A DNA stretch of 42,448 nt from Psychrobacillus antarcticus (GCF_029533155.1 NZ_JAIZDB010000027.1:1-42448); one strand, 5' to 3'. Numbered from the stretch's first letter, positions 1 through 8,320 are shown. Notes: generated from the letters alone by a model not told the origin. Numbers and translations are program-made.

Positions 1-56
1 CGCATTTCAATAGCCTTCATTTTTACTTCTACTGGATAACTCACTCTTGTACCCAT
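1..56 (-). CDS. IS3-family transposase OrfA, N-terminal fragment (partial)
   Basis: Only the first 18 complete codons are present, reading MGTRVSYPVEVKMKAIEM. This is the opening of the helix-turn-helix OrfA of IS3-family transposases, which bind the element's own terminal repeats. The start is supported by a GGAGGTG ribosome binding site about 9 bases upstream. The reading frame is open to the window edge, so it cannot be judged whether the transposase is intact. It is probably a passenger or a boundary marker of the copper island. Confidence 0.6.
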   Translation of the reverse strand, partial: MGTRVSYPVEVKMKAIEM

Positions 57-148
57 AGAAAAAACACCTCCGTGTTGAATTTAGGTATTGTATACCCGTT
101 TTTCAACGAAAGGTGTTTTTATTTGTCTCATTTGTTTAGGTCAGTGCA
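1..148 (-). mobile_element. IS3-family insertion sequence, 5' end (runs off left edge)
   Basis: This is the upstream end of an insertion sequence whose transposase reads leftward out of the window. The outer boundary is placed at 148, where the minus strand begins with TGCACTGACC, the style of terminus seen in IS150-group IS3 elements. A strong GGAGGTG ribosome binding site precedes an orfA-like start at 56. The rest of the element, its other inverted repeat and any target duplication lie outside the window. The family is assigned from the first 18 transposase residues plus the terminus style, so subgroup placement is tentative. Confidence 0.65.
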
Positions 149-187
149 TAATGGATAGGTTTTTTGAATGAATCTAAAAATAAAAAG

Positions 188-772
188 TTATTTTGTTGGT
201 GACAATTCACTTTCAGTTACCCACTTATGATTAGTCACTTTGTCTCCGGAAGTAGAAGTATAATTAACCATATACACTGTTGTTTCTTCAGCCGAATCAA
301 TTTCAGCGGTTGCTCCTTCCATCCCCTCCATATGTTCAGCTGTTAGGACTACTTCTGTACCAGGTTCTAATGGTGCCGATTGTGGTTCTCCTAATTCTTC
401 ATGAATGACCCATTTATGATTCTCTACTCGTTCCCCACCAGTTGTAGGAGTATACGAAACAGTATAAACAGTTGTATCATAAGCACCGACAATCGTTGCT
501 TCGGCACCTTTCATACCTTCCATATGATCTGTTTCAATAATAGCTTGACTACCTACTTCAAAAGTTGGATTTTCAGCTACTTTTAAGTTTTCAGGAACTT
601 CACCTGATCCAGACATATCCATATTAGAATGTTCCATACCCTTACTTTCTTCCGTATTCATTTCTTTGTGCTCTTGTGTGTCCATTTCCGTTTCCTTTTC
701 ATCACCAGCACAAGCAGACAATGTAATTGCGATAGCGAACGAACCAAGACCCATAAATAATTTTTTTTTCAT
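188..772 (-). CDS. ydhK: YdhK-like lipoprotein with two DUF1541 domains
   Basis: A 194-residue surface lipoprotein. Residues 1-21 form a lipoprotein signal ending in the lipobox LSAC, so Cys21 should be lipidated and the protein anchored outside the membrane. Residues 22-60 are a Met/His/Glu-rich linker that could bind metal. Two homologous DUF1541 repeats follow (about 66-128 and 129-191), each with an HMEGM motif, a TTVY strand and an NHKWV motif. Family members often sit beside copper export genes, and here copA and csoR lie downstream in the window. An AGGAGG ribosome binding site fixes the start. The biochemical role is unknown; extracytoplasmic copper binding is an inference from composition and context. 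Confidence 0.85.
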   Translation of the reverse strand: MKKKLFMGLGSFAIAITLSACAGDEKETEMDTQEHKEMNTEESKGMEHSNMDMSGSGEVPENLKVAENPTFEVGSQAIIETDHMEGMKGAEATIVGAYDTTVYTVSYTPTTGGERVENHKWVIHEELGEPQSAPLEPGTEVVLTAEHMEGMEGATAEIDSAEETTVYMVNYTSTSGDKVTNHKWVTESELSPTK

Positions 773-1180
773 TGTTATCCTCCTCTAAACTCTAATAAAT
801 TTACAACAAGATACAGCTGTTGTTTTAAACAATCTTACACTGAAATTATGAAAAAATTGTGCAGACCAGTTACTGAAGATTCTAATACCTGAATTTTATC
901 ACTATGTAATTTGTCTTTATACTTTATTATTTCCCTATTTGTTTGAAAAAAAACTAGGACTTTAATTTAATCTTATTTCCCTACACTTGTTATATCTATG
1001 TAGCAAATAAGATAACTGTCCTTAACAATAAGCATCCAATCAATTCTTCCATACAAATAATTTTTTCATAAAAAAAGAGCAATGATTCTTGTGAAATCAA
1101 CGCTCTTTTTGTATTAAATAATATCTATAATATTGGTTACTGTTAGATATTCACTTAAGGGTATTAAAGTCTAGAAAAAA
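773..1180. other. Intergenic stretch, 408 bp
   Basis: AT-rich and without a credible reading frame. It holds the promoter region of the ydhK-like gene (not resolved to -35/-10 with confidence) and the hairpin terminator of the gene at 1181. Nothing else is recognisable. Confidence 0.6.
1070..1113 (-). terminator. Rho-independent terminator after the 127-residue gene
   Basis: Stem AAAGAGC/GCTCTTT continues after a small internal loop as TGATT/AATCA. A T-run follows on the minus strand and a shorter one on the plus strand. It lies about 70 bp past the stop of the gene at 1181-1564. Confidence 0.75.
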
Positions 1181-1564
1181 TTATATAAAAAACCACCTGA
1201 TAGAGGCCCAGGATATCAATAGAAAAACGCTTGAAATATCGAAGAAATACCAGATAAACTGTCTACTTTCTTGATTTTGCAGTTTTTTATAATCTTTATA
1301 AGAGATTTCCCCCATAGCGTACCTTAACCCATTTTCATTTGGTTCTACACTAATTTGTAATCCTTCATTGTTTTCTAAATTTACCATTGTTATTAATGAT
1401 ATTTCTTCTCCGATATTTTGCATTTGAAAATCTTGTATTCCAACATTTTTTTCACTAATAAAATCCAGACTTACTGGTTTGTATATAGTGTTTTTAATTA
1501 TCTTATCACTTATGATAAGAGCTTGTTGTTCGATTACATTAGTTGAAAAGCACATAGTTTTCAC
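1181..1564 (-). CDS. Hypothetical protein with C-terminal membrane anchor
   Basis: A 127-residue protein that I do not recognise. The first ~100 residues are polar and soluble-looking. The last ~25 (from about residue 103, WYFFDISSVFLLISWASI) form one hydrophobic helix, suggesting a tail-anchored membrane protein. A GAGGTG ribosome binding site precedes ATG at 1564 and a hairpin terminator follows, so it looks like a real single-gene unit. It lies between the DUF1541 lipoprotein and copA, making a metal-stress role conceivable, but no copper-ligand pattern is visible and no CsoR-type site was seen upstream. Confidence 0.55.
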   Translation of the reverse strand: MKTMCFSTNVIEQQALIISDKIIKNTIYKPVSLDFISEKNVGIQDFQMQNIGEEISLITMVNLENNEGLQISVEPNENGLRYAMGEISYKDYKKLQNQESRQFIWYFFDISSVFLLISWASIRWFFI

Positions 1565-1814
1565 CTCATAACTATTATATTCAAATTATGTTCCAAAGGT
1601 CTCTATTACGTAAAATAAAGGTGATTATTGTTTCAAAATTCTTTATTGTATGGAAAAACTTTAACTTTATTCGGAAGACTTTTAAATACCTTATAACAAA
1701 CATATTAATAGTGCAACGTGAGGGATTATTCATTAATTAAAAATATGGAAGATTTAACTTAATATAAGTAGCTCCTTAGTGAAGTTTAATTCACACCACC
1801 TCAGATAAATAAAA

Positions 1815-1840
1815 ATTAACCCACCGAAGTGGGTCAGATT
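1815..1840 (-). terminator. Terminator of copA
   Basis: Stem AACCCAC/GTGGGT(C) with a short CGAA loop, followed on the minus strand by a T-rich tract. It lies directly after the copA stop. Confidence 0.7.
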
Positions 1841-1847
1841 AAAAGTT

Positions 1848-4265
1848 TTACTTTTCTAGTTTTACTCTTTGAAGTCGTAATGCATTTAGTACAACAGATA
1901 CAGAACTAAATGCCATAGCTGCCCCTGCTACCCAAGGTGCAAGTAATCCGACTGCGGCAATCGGTATGCCTAACGTGTTATATGCGAATGCCCAAAAAAG
2001 ATTTTGCTTAATATTTCTCATCGTCTTGTGGCTCATAATAATTGCATCCGCTATGCTGTTTAAGTCTCCTCTTATCAATGTTATATCTGCAGCTTCCATC
2101 GCAACGTCTGTTCCTGTTCCAATGGCCATCCCGATATCGGCGACTGCAAGAGCTGGAGCATCATTAATTCCATCTCCAACCATCGCTACTTTCTTTCCAG
2201 CTGCCTGAAGTTTTTTAACCTCTTCGGCTTTTCCTTCAGGAAGTACCTCAGCGATAACATGATCTATTCCAACCTCTTTACCAATCGCTTTAGCTGTACG
2301 TTGGTTATCACCAGTCATCATGATCACTTCAATATTCATATCACGTAAACGCTTGATGGCTTTCTTAGACGTTTCCTTGATTGTATCCGCAACCGCAATA
2401 AGCCCTGCATATTGACCGTCTATACTTGCCAGCATGGCTGTTTTTCCATTTGCCTCTAATTCTTCCATTATCGTTAGTATGGTAGAAATATCCACGTGAT
2501 ATTGGTTCATTAACTTTCGAGTTCCTACAAGAACATCTCTTTGATTAACTGTTGTTTTTACTCCATATCCAGGGATTGCTTCAAAATCTTGAACTGTATC
2601 GAGTAATATCCCTCTATTTTGAATTCCTTTCACAATCGCTTCTGCAAGTGGATGTTCGGATTGTTTCTCTGCTGTACCAACCAAAGAAAGAAACTCCTCT
2701 TCATTTACACCATCTGCAACAATTACATCGGTTAACTCTGGTTTACCATTCGTAACTGTTCCAGTTTTATCAACAACTACTGTATCAATATGATGCGTGG
2801 TTTCGAGGTGTTCTCCACCTTTAAACAGAATACCAAACTCAGCTGCCCGACCTGAACCTGCCATAATGGAGGTTGGTGTTGCAAGACCAAGGGCACATGG
2901 ACAAGCAATAACAAGAACGGCAATCAGAGCTTCGAGTGCAGGAGTAACTTCTCCTGGGTTTACCCATATAATCCATACCAAAAAAGTAATAATGGCAATA
3001 CCTATTACAATTGGAACGAATACGCCAGATATTTTATCTGCAAGCCTTTGAATTGGGGCTTTGGAGCCTTGAGCATCTTCCACTACTTTAATTATTTGAG
3101 AAAGAGCTGTGTCTCTTCCGATTTTCGTTGCTTTCATTCTAATAAAACCATTTTTATTAATTGTTGAACCAAATAAAGAATCACCAATCGTCTTATCGAC
3201 TGGAATACTTTCACCAGTTAACATTGACTCGTCGACAGCAGAGTTTCCCTCCATTACCTCTCCATCAACCGGTATTTTTTCTCCTGGTTTTACTAAAATA
3301 ATATCTCCGGTTACAACTTCTTCAAGAGGTATTTCTATTTCCTTTTCATCTCTTAGAACCAAGGCTGTTTTAGCTTGAAGTCCCATAAGCTTTTTAATAG
3401 CCTCAGACGAACGCCCCTTTGCTTTTGCTTCGAAAAGTTTACCTAATATAATTAGGGTAATCAGCACTGAGCTCGTTTCAAAGTACAATTGGGCGTTATG
3501 GTGCTCACCAATTGTAATGAAAGTCTGATAAACACTATAAAAGTAAGCTGCAGATGTACCCATAACAACTAGGACATCCATATTGGCACTCCCATTTCGC
3601 AATGCTTTATAAGCACTTACATAAAACTGTTTCCCAATGATAAATTGAACTGGTGTTGCCAAAGCCATTTGTACCCAGGGATTCATAAGAAACTCGGGCA
3701 TGTAAATAAACGATGTAAAAGAAAAGTGACCAACCATAGACCACAATAAAGGAAGGGACAGGATTGCCGAGATAATAAATTTTTTCTTTTGCTTTTTAAT
3801 AGCTTGCTCTCGGTAATCTATTGCTTCTTTTTCATCTTCTTTATTAATTGCCCCATATCCTAATTTCTCAACTCGCGCAATAATATCCGAAACATTAATC
3901 TGAGAAGGGTTATATTCAATAGTTGCATTTTCAAGCGCTAGATTAACGTTGGCAAATGAAACTCCCTCTAACTTGTTAAGACCTTTTTCAATTCTCGTAG
4001 CGCAGGCAGCACAGGTCATTCCTGTTATTGCAAACTCTTTATTTTCCTTTGCAATGCCATACCCTAGATCTTGAATTTTCTTTTCAAAATCTTGATTAGT
4101 CAATTTTTCAGGATCGTATTTAATCATAGACTTTTCAAGAGCCAAGTTTACATTGGCTTGTTCTACGCCATCCATTTTTTTTAGGCCTTTTTCAATTCTT
4201 GTAGCACAGGCTGCACAGGTCATTCCTGTAATTTGTAGACTAGTTTCTTTTAATTCACTACTCAT
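1848..4265 (-). CDS. copA: Copper-exporting P1B-1-type ATPase CopA
   Basis: An 805-residue P-type ATPase that pumps Cu(I) out of the cytosol. Two N-terminal heavy-metal domains carry GMTCAAC motifs (Cys17/Cys20 and Cys85/Cys88), which receive copper from CopZ. Membrane helices follow from about residue 163. The actuator TGES motif is near 350-353 and the transmembrane metal site is CPC at 455-457. The phosphorylated aspartate is Asp499 in DKTGT, and the hinge GDGINDAP comes later. Length matches Bacillales CopA (about 800). A CsoR-type operator lies about 25 bp upstream of the start, so copper-induced derepression is expected. It follows csoR-copZ and the broken copZ on the same strand but has its own operator and terminator. 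Function is highly likely; nothing is missing. Confidence 0.97.
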   Translation of the reverse strand: MSSELKETSLQITGMTCAACATRIEKGLKKMDGVEQANVNLALEKSMIKYDPEKLTNQDFEKKIQDLGYGIAKENKEFAITGMTCAACATRIEKGLNKLEGVSFANVNLALENATIEYNPSQINVSDIIARVEKLGYGAINKEDEKEAIDYREQAIKKQKKKFIISAILSLPLLWSMVGHFSFTSFIYMPEFLMNPWVQMALATPVQFIIGKQFYVSAYKALRNGSANMDVLVVMGTSAAYFYSVYQTFITIGEHHNAQLYFETSSVLITLIILGKLFEAKAKGRSSEAIKKLMGLQAKTALVLRDEKEIEIPLEEVVTGDIILVKPGEKIPVDGEVMEGNSAVDESMLTGESIPVDKTIGDSLFGSTINKNGFIRMKATKIGRDTALSQIIKVVEDAQGSKAPIQRLADKISGVFVPIVIGIAIITFLVWIIWVNPGEVTPALEALIAVLVIACPCALGLATPTSIMAGSGRAAEFGILFKGGEHLETTHHIDTVVVDKTGTVTNGKPELTDVIVADGVNEEEFLSLVGTAEKQSEHPLAEAIVKGIQNRGILLDTVQDFEAIPGYGVKTTVNQRDVLVGTRKLMNQYHVDISTILTIMEELEANGKTAMLASIDGQYAGLIAVADTIKETSKKAIKRLRDMNIEVIMMTGDNQRTAKAIGKEVGIDHVIAEVLPEGKAEEVKKLQAAGKKVAMVGDGINDAPALAVADIGMAIGTGTDVAMEAADITLIRGDLNSIADAIIMSHKTMRNIKQNLFWAFAYNTLGIPIAAVGLLAPWVAGAAMAFSSVSVVLNALRLQRVKLEK

Positions 4266-4287
4266 TTTGTTTACACCTCTCCTTTAA

Positions 4288-4305
4288 ATACTACCTGGGG
4301 GTATA
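4288..4305. promoter_or_regulatory. CsoR-type operator upstream of copA
   Basis: The near-palindrome TACTACCTGGGGGTA fits the TACCC-spacer-GGGGTA pattern of CsoR operators. It sits between copA and the broken copZ, immediately before the copA ribosome binding site, and closely resembles the other three sites in this cluster. Confidence 0.7.
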
Positions 4306-4320
4306 AGTGGAAGTAAGAAA

Positions 4321-4341
4321 GAGAGTGCCAAATAGCACTCT
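4321..4341 (-). terminator. Hairpin after the broken copZ
   Basis: Stem GAGTGC/GCACTC with a six-base loop, followed on the minus strand by TCTTTCTT. It lies eight bases after the stop codon of the copZ remnant and is consistent with a terminator, although the U-tract is imperfect. Confidence 0.55.
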
Positions 4342-4348
4342 TACTCTA

Positions 4349-4469
4349 TTATTCCACGTCATAACCTTGGTCATCAATTATTGCCTTAATTTTATCTATA
4401 CTTACCTTTTCTGAATCAAAAGCTAAATCCACATGACATTCCACTCACATTCAATGTTACGTTTTCCAT
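4349..4469 (-). pseudogene. copZ-like copper chaperone with an internal deletion
   Basis: The ribosome binding site AAGGAG and an ATG at 4469 open a heavy-metal-associated protein (MENVTLNVSGMSCG). After the first metal-binding cysteine the sequence jumps out of frame to a typical HMA C-terminus (DLAFDSEKVSIDKIK... ending GYDVE, stop at 4349). The second cysteine and roughly 25-30 residues of the usual ~68 are gone. Translation from the ATG meets a stop after 17 codons. The gene keeps a CsoR-type operator at 4509-4525 and a terminator hairpin. It appears to be a dead paralogue of the intact copZ just upstream. A sequencing error is unlikely because so much is missing. Confidence 0.85.
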
Positions 4470-4508
4470 ATTTTTCACTTCTCCTTTTTCTATTATTATT
4501 AAAATCCC

Positions 4509-4525
4509 ATACCATTGGGGGTATA
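4509..4525. promoter_or_regulatory. CsoR-type operator upstream of the broken copZ
   Basis: ATACCATTGGGGGTAT, 40 bp upstream of the remnant's start, matches the sites at 4288, 5163 and 6222. It persists although the gene it served is dead. Confidence 0.7.
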
Positions 4526-4574
4526 AAATATGAAAAAAAATGCTGTGATTTAAACACCACTCTACTTATTATAT

Positions 4575-4787
4575 TTAGGCAACTACTGTATATCCTTTAC
4601 CTTCGATGGTATCCGTAATTTGTTTAATATCTGTTTGCGAATCATTAAATTCTATATTTACTTTTCCTGTTTCTAATTGTACATTAACTTTCTCCACACC
4701 ACTAAGTGCGCTAACGCTATTTTCAACAGATTTTACGCACCCACCACAAGTCATTCCTTGAACTTGTATAGTCACTTGATTTGTCAT
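4575..4787 (-). CDS. copZ: Copper chaperone CopZ
   Basis: A 70-residue single-domain HMA protein that carries Cu(I) in the cytosol and hands it to the N-terminal domains of CopA. The GMTCGGC motif supplies Cys13 and Cys16, and the beta-alpha-beta-beta-alpha-beta length is standard. It starts 15 bp after csoR with its own AGGAGG site, so csoR and copZ form one transcript, as is common in Bacillales. Expression should follow the operator upstream of csoR. No oddity is seen. Confidence 0.95.
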   Translation of the reverse strand: MTNQVTIQVQGMTCGGCVKSVENSVSALSGVEKVNVQLETGKVNIEFNDSQTDIKQITDTIEGKGYTVVA

Positions 4788-4802
4788 TTAAATCTCCTCC
4801 TC

Positions 4803-5129
4803 TTATTTTCTCATTAATTTTTGAATTGTTACTAATAATTCATCTAAAACCTCATCGTCACCTTCAGCTAATCTATCCACTACACAGCCTTTTAAATGTC
4901 CTTGTAAAAGTACTTTAGCTACACTATTTAGAGCGGACTGAGTTGCAGAAAGCTGTGTGATTATATCGTCACAATAGACGTCTTTGTCTACCATTCCTTT
5001 TATTCCTCGAATCTGACCTTCAATACGGTTTAATCGATTTGTTAAATCTTTTTTCACATGTTCAGGATGATGACTTTTTCTACAAGACACCTTAGATAAT
5101 AACGTACCTTCTTCTATTACACTTTCCAA
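4803..5129 (-). CDS. csoR: Copper-sensing transcriptional repressor CsoR
   Basis: A 108-residue all-helical repressor of the CsoR/RcnR (DUF156) family that leaves DNA on binding Cu(I). The three copper ligands are present with canonical spacing: Cys53, His78 and Cys82 (25 and 4 residues apart). The DNA-contact region NRLNRIEGQIRG is intact. The start is a TTG at 5129, set by an AGGAGG site about 9 bases upstream; no in-frame ATG fits. An extra N-terminal cysteine/histidine-rich stretch (SCRKSHHPEH) resembles other Bacillales members. It heads the csoR-copZ unit and probably controls all four operators in this cluster, including its own. Confidence 0.94.
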   Translation of the reverse strand: MESVIEEGTLLSKVSCRKSHHPEHVKKDLTNRLNRIEGQIRGIKGMVDKDVYCDDIITQLSATQSALNSVAKVLLQGHLKGCVVDRLAEGDDEVLDELLVTIQKLMRK

Positions 5130-5162
5130 ATAAGCAACCTCCTATCCTTATTTTTATAATAC

Positions 5163-5181
5163 AGTACCCGCAGGGGGTATG
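5163..5181. promoter_or_regulatory. CsoR-type operator upstream of csoR-copZ
   Basis: GTACCCGCAGGGGGTAT is the site closest to the published CsoR consensus of TACCC, short spacer and GGGGTA. It lies about 35 bp upstream of the csoR start, consistent with autorepression. Confidence 0.75.
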
Positions 5182-5244
5182 TAAAGAGATATGTTTAATG
5201 ATTTATTTAGATTTACTAAATTTTTATTTATCACTCTAAAATCC

Positions 5245-6165
5245 CTATTTCACTACAACCTGACCGACCATTCCAGATTCCTTATGTCCTGGGATAGTGC
5301 AAATATATTCGTAAATTCCTGTGCTAACAGGGATGAAATATAAGTTTTCTGTACTTTTAGGTTCGGCATGAAGATGTATAAGATTTTCTTTAGTCTCGTG
5401 ATTATGTTTTAGGTCGTTATCGTTAAGAGTTGGGATTTTTATTTCAATATCATGCTCAATATTGTCCAAATTTTCTAGAACAAGAGTGACTGGCTGATTT
5501 TTCTCTATAAATACCTCTGTTATTGAGTATTTCATATTTTTAGCTTGTATCGTAATAACTTGTGAATTTTTATTTGTATTATTCGCCTCATTATTTGTAT
5601 GGTTCTGATGTTCTGATATAGAATCCTTAGATTTGGAACTTATTTGCTTTTCCGCTAAGGAAACACCTCCAATAAAATAAAAAATAATACTAATTGCCAG
5701 GATGACCGGCTTTAATAGCCATCTTTTATTTTGTATCTTTTGATTTTTCTTGTCTGGTAATAAGAAAAATAGAAAGATTGTGGTAATAGATAACAATAGA
5801 AATATTCTTATTAAAGCAATTGATTGTTCCTCGTTTATCATTTCTCCTAACATCGCACCCATCATACCACCCATCAAACCAGACATTACCCCTTCTAAAA
5901 CAGATAATACCCCAAAATATCCGCCACATATTGAACCGGCTAACATTCCGATACCCATCGATAGAATTGTGGAGAGGAATAAGTCCCCTTGATATGTTAC
6001 TCCTAAGAGAATACCAGCAGTCAACCCAATATTCATACCAAAAAACATAGAAGTTATCATCCCTTGCATGGGATTAAATATACTTTTCGATATCCTCGCT
6101 AATATAAAAACTATTAAAGCTAACCCCACAAGCGACGCTAATATAAATATTTGATAATATCCCAT
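5245..6165 (-). CDS. Membrane-anchored cupredoxin
   Basis: A 306-residue protein with two parts. Residues 1-170 contain about five or six membrane helices rich in Gly and Met (for example GVMSGLMGGMMGAMLGEM). A polar His/Asn linker follows. Residues ~200-306 form a cupredoxin domain with a type-1 copper pattern: His238 (EHD), Cys289, His294 and Met299 in CTIPGHKESGM. The copper domain should face outside. Similar proteins in Bacillales are annotated only as cupredoxin-domain proteins, and electron transfer or copper buffering is inferred. A CsoR-type operator about 57 bp upstream ties it to copper control. It is transcribed toward csoR but separately from it. Confidence 0.85.
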   Translation of the reverse strand: MGYYQIFILASLVGLALIVFILARISKSIFNPMQGMITSMFFGMNIGLTAGILLGVTYQGDLFLSTILSMGIGMLAGSICGGYFGVLSVLEGVMSGLMGGMMGAMLGEMINEEQSIALIRIFLLLSITTIFLFFLLPDKKNQKIQNKRWLLKPVILAISIIFYFIGGVSLAEKQISSKSKDSISEHQNHTNNEANNTNKNSQVITIQAKNMKYSITEVFIEKNQPVTLVLENLDNIEHDIEIKIPTLNDNDLKHNHETKENLIHLHAEPKSTENLYFIPVSTGIYEYICTIPGHKESGMVGQVVVK

Positions 6166-6221
6166 CTTTCCACCCTTTTTATTAAACTGTAAGAATTGTT
6201 TCCGTATTCTATATATACTTT

Positions 6222-6238
6222 ATACCCCTTTATGGTAT
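6222..6238. promoter_or_regulatory. CsoR-type operator upstream of the cupredoxin gene
   Basis: ATACCCCTTTATGGTAT is palindromic and of the same form as the other three sites. Its placement 57-73 bp upstream of the cupredoxin start suits repression. Confidence 0.7.
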
Positions 6239-6370
6239 GCGTTTTTTTAGAAAAAATTTAAAACACCACATTTTTTTATGACTATACTGTTCAGTGTACT
6301 TGTGAAGAGTGTCAGTATTCCCTTCAAAAGTTACCAAACTACTACGCGTTAAAAAATAGATACAGTAAAC

Positions 6371-6398
6371 GCTTTGGCACGTTTTCGTGCACAAAGCC
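6371..6398 (+). other. Hairpin in the leader of a 27-codon reading frame
   Basis: GCTTTGGCACG and TCGTGCACAAAGC pair around a short T loop. The hairpin ends about 15 bases before a GGAGG ribosome binding site and is followed by CTTTT, so it could act as an attenuator or as a small terminator. Confidence 0.4.
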
Positions 6399-6426
6399 TT
6401 TTACTATTTAGATTGGAGGTACACAG

Positions 6427-6510
6427 ATGGAACCTTTAAGTAATTTATTAATTGAAGATAAACAAATAAAAAAGTTAGTAAAAGAGTTAGAGAATGATAG
6501 AGACCAATAG
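6427..6510 (+). CDS. Possible 27-residue small protein
   Basis: ATG at 6427 follows TTGGAGGT with ideal spacing and reads MEPLSNLLIEDKQI... to a TAG at 6510. The peptide is charged and probably a single helix. I do not recognise it. The ribosome binding site and leader hairpin argue for expression, while the short length and lack of a known family argue for caution. It lies opposite the region downstream of the orphan T-box. Confidence 0.35.
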   Translation: MEPLSNLLIEDKQIKKLVKELENDRDQ

Positions 6511-6536
6511 TTAATAACTAATAGGGTTGAAAAACG

Positions 6537-6760
6537 ACAAAAAAGCCCCCGTCCATGAAAAAGGGACGAGAGCATACCCGCGTTGCCACCCTGATTAATT
6601 CAGTCATAGACGGAATCCACTTACTTTACTGTAACGCTTCTCAACTCCACGACTTACTAATAATTCGCCGCACAAGTGTTAATATCAACTTTCACCATGC
6701 GCTGATGCTCTAATGAACGTGATTGTTACTGCTTCCGAACATCATTTTTGATTCATGAAA
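6537..6760 (-). promoter_or_regulatory. T-box leader without a synthetase gene
   Basis: On the minus strand the conserved T-box AGGGTGGCAACGCG (about 6577-6590) precedes a strong terminator hairpin of GTCC/GGAC-GGGGGC ending in TTTTTT (6537-6573). Upstream lie an AGTA element and a GGTGAAAG segment typical of Stem I. Such leaders read uncharged tRNA and switch on amino-acid genes. In Bacillus, pdxS-pdxT is followed by serS with a T-box leader, so this is most likely the serS leader. The specifier codon could not be assigned with confidence. No serS or other synthetase follows. The next minus-strand gene is the cupredoxin, about 370 bp on, with its own operator. Confidence 0.85.
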
Positions 6761-6771
6761 TTACTCGTACA

Positions 6772-7368
6772 TTATTTTACGTGAACCTCATTTGCAAGAC
6801 TTTCCTTCACCATTTCTATAAAGTATGTCATTATACGATGATCATCTGTTAATTCGGGATGAAAGGAGCATCCTAACAAATGACCTTGTTTTACCATCAC
6901 GATTCTATCTCCATGTGTAGCAAGTATTTCAACGTTTTCCTCTACACTTACGATTTGAGGTGCTCGAATAAATACTGCCGGAAAGTCAGTTGCAACACCT
7001 TCAATATTTAAATCTATTTCAAAGCTATCAACCTGTCGACCGTAAGAATTACGTTCAACAATAGCATCAAGTTTACCTACATGTGAATAATCATACCCAA
7101 CTAATTCTTTAGCAAGTAGGATCAAGCCTGCACATGTTCCAAACATCGGTTTACCATCTAATGCAAATTGTCTCAGTGGTTCAAGCATTTCAAATCGATC
7201 AATAAGCTTTCTCATAGCTGTACTTTCTCCTCCAGGGAGTATTAAACCTTCCACTAACGCTAAGTCCTCCACACTTTTTACCGTGATAGCCTTTGCCTCG
7301 CATGCTTCAATAGAATGAATATGCTCTCTAATAGCACCTTGCAGTGCTAAAACACCTATTTTAACCAT
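6772..7368 (-). CDS. pdxT: Pyridoxal 5'-phosphate synthase glutaminase subunit PdxT
   Basis: A 198-residue class-I-type glutaminase that releases ammonia from glutamine for PdxS within a 12+12 complex. It shows the GGEST motif, the nucleophile Cys in [10 protein letters not shown] and the His/Glu pair in [10 protein letters not shown]. The ATG at 7368 is chosen over an upstream in-frame start because it gives the conserved [11 protein letters not shown] start and follows a GAGGGTGG site inside the end of pdxS. One base separates the two genes, so they are translationally coupled. Length matches the family (about 196). The T-box leader lies directly downstream. Confidence 0.96.
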   Translation of the reverse strand: MVKIGVLALQGAIREHIHSIEACEAKAITVKSVEDLALVEGLILPGGESTAMRKLIDRFEMLEPLRQFALDGKPMFGTCAGLILLAKELVGYDYSHVGKLDAIVERNSYGRQVDSFEIDLNIEGVATDFPAVFIRAPQIVSVEENVEILATHGDRIVMVKQGHLLGCSFHPELTDDHRIMTYFIEMVKESLANEVHVK

Positions 7369-7369
7369 A

Positions 7370-8260
7370 TTACCACCCTCTATCTTGCATACGATCTCCA
7401 GCAGACAAACGAGAAATTTCAATTCCTTTCATTGGTATTCCCAAATCTTTAGAAATCTCTACAAGTAATTTATAATCTTGGAAATGTGTTGTTGCTTCTA
7501 CAATAGCTTTCGCAAATTTCTCTGGGTTTTCTGATTTGAAAATACCGGACCCAACAAATACGCCATCAGCCCCAAGTTCCATCATTAGAGCTGCATCTGC
7601 AGGTGTTGCTACTCCACCTGCCGCAAAGTTCACAACCGGTAATTTACCAGCATGCTTAATTTGTAATAAAACATCATACGGTGCACCTAAAATTTTAGCT
7701 TCCGTCATTAGTTCATCTTCGCTCATATGTACAATTTTACGAACCTGTGCATTTACCTTACGTAAATGACGCACTGCTTCTACAATGTTCCCTGTTCCAG
7801 GTTCTCCTTTGGTACGCAACATCGAAGCTCCTTCTCCAATTCGACGTGCTGCCTCCCCAAGATCCTTACATCCACAAACAAACGGTACTGTAAATTCACT
7901 TTTACGTAGATGATATTCCTCATCTGCTGGAGTCAGCACTTCTGATTCATCAATATAGTCAACGCCCATTGCTTCTAAAATACGCGCTTCTGTAATATGT
8001 CCAATTCGTGCTTTAGCCATTACTGGAATCGTTACTGCTCCCATTACCTCTTCCATAATGCGTGGATCTGCCATACGAGCTACTCCACCTGCTGCACGAA
8101 TATCCGATGGTACTCGTTCTAATGCCATAACTGCAACTGCACCTGCCGCCTCAGCAATTCTTGCTTGCTCAGCATTAATAACGTCCATAATAACGCCACC
8201 CTTTTGCATTTCAGCCATTCCTCTTTTTACTCGATCTGTTCCTGTTAAATTAATTGTCAT
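7370..8260 (-). CDS. pdxS: Pyridoxal 5'-phosphate synthase lyase subunit PdxS
   Basis: A 296-residue TIM-barrel enzyme that builds PLP from ribose 5-phosphate, glyceraldehyde 3-phosphate and ammonia from PdxT. The catalytic residues correspond to Asp26, Lys83 (MAKARIGH) and Lys151 (RTKGEPGTG). Length agrees with the usual ~294. A GGAGGG ribosome binding site precedes ATG at 8260. The upstream region holds two GTCAGA-type direct repeats and a decayed divergent regulator, suggesting the operon was once PdxR-controlled. It is the first gene of pdxS-pdxT. Confidence 0.97.
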   Translation of the reverse strand: MTINLTGTDRVKRGMAEMQKGGVIMDVINAEQARIAEAAGAVAVMALERVPSDIRAAGGVARMADPRIMEEVMGAVTIPVMAKARIGHITEARILEAMGVDYIDESEVLTPADEEYHLRKSEFTVPFVCGCKDLGEAARRIGEGASMLRTKGEPGTGNIVEAVRHLRKVNAQVRKIVHMSEDELMTEAKILGAPYDVLLQIKHAGKLPVVNFAAGGVATPADAALMMELGADGVFVGSGIFKSENPEKFAKAIVEATTHFQDYKLLVEISKDLGIPMKGIEISRLSAGDRMQDRGW

Positions 8261-8320
8261 ATTTATTTTCCCTCCATTATCTTTATAAGCTTAGTATAAT
8301 AAAATATGACCCTGCGAAAA

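Noticed and set aside
85-105. GGTATTGTATACCCG as a fifth CsoR-type operator
   Set aside because: It lacks the G-run half and lies within the insertion sequence end, where it more likely contributes to the transposase promoter.
4540-4575. Terminator directly after the intact copZ
   Set aside because: A run of T residues on the minus strand is present, but the preceding stem is only about three base pairs, too weak to call.
6328-6350. Sequence resembling a TnsB site (AAAAGTTACCAAACTACTAC)
   Set aside because: It is a single imperfect copy with an inserted base and no neighbouring repeats, and its orientation is that of the right end, so it is taken as chance.
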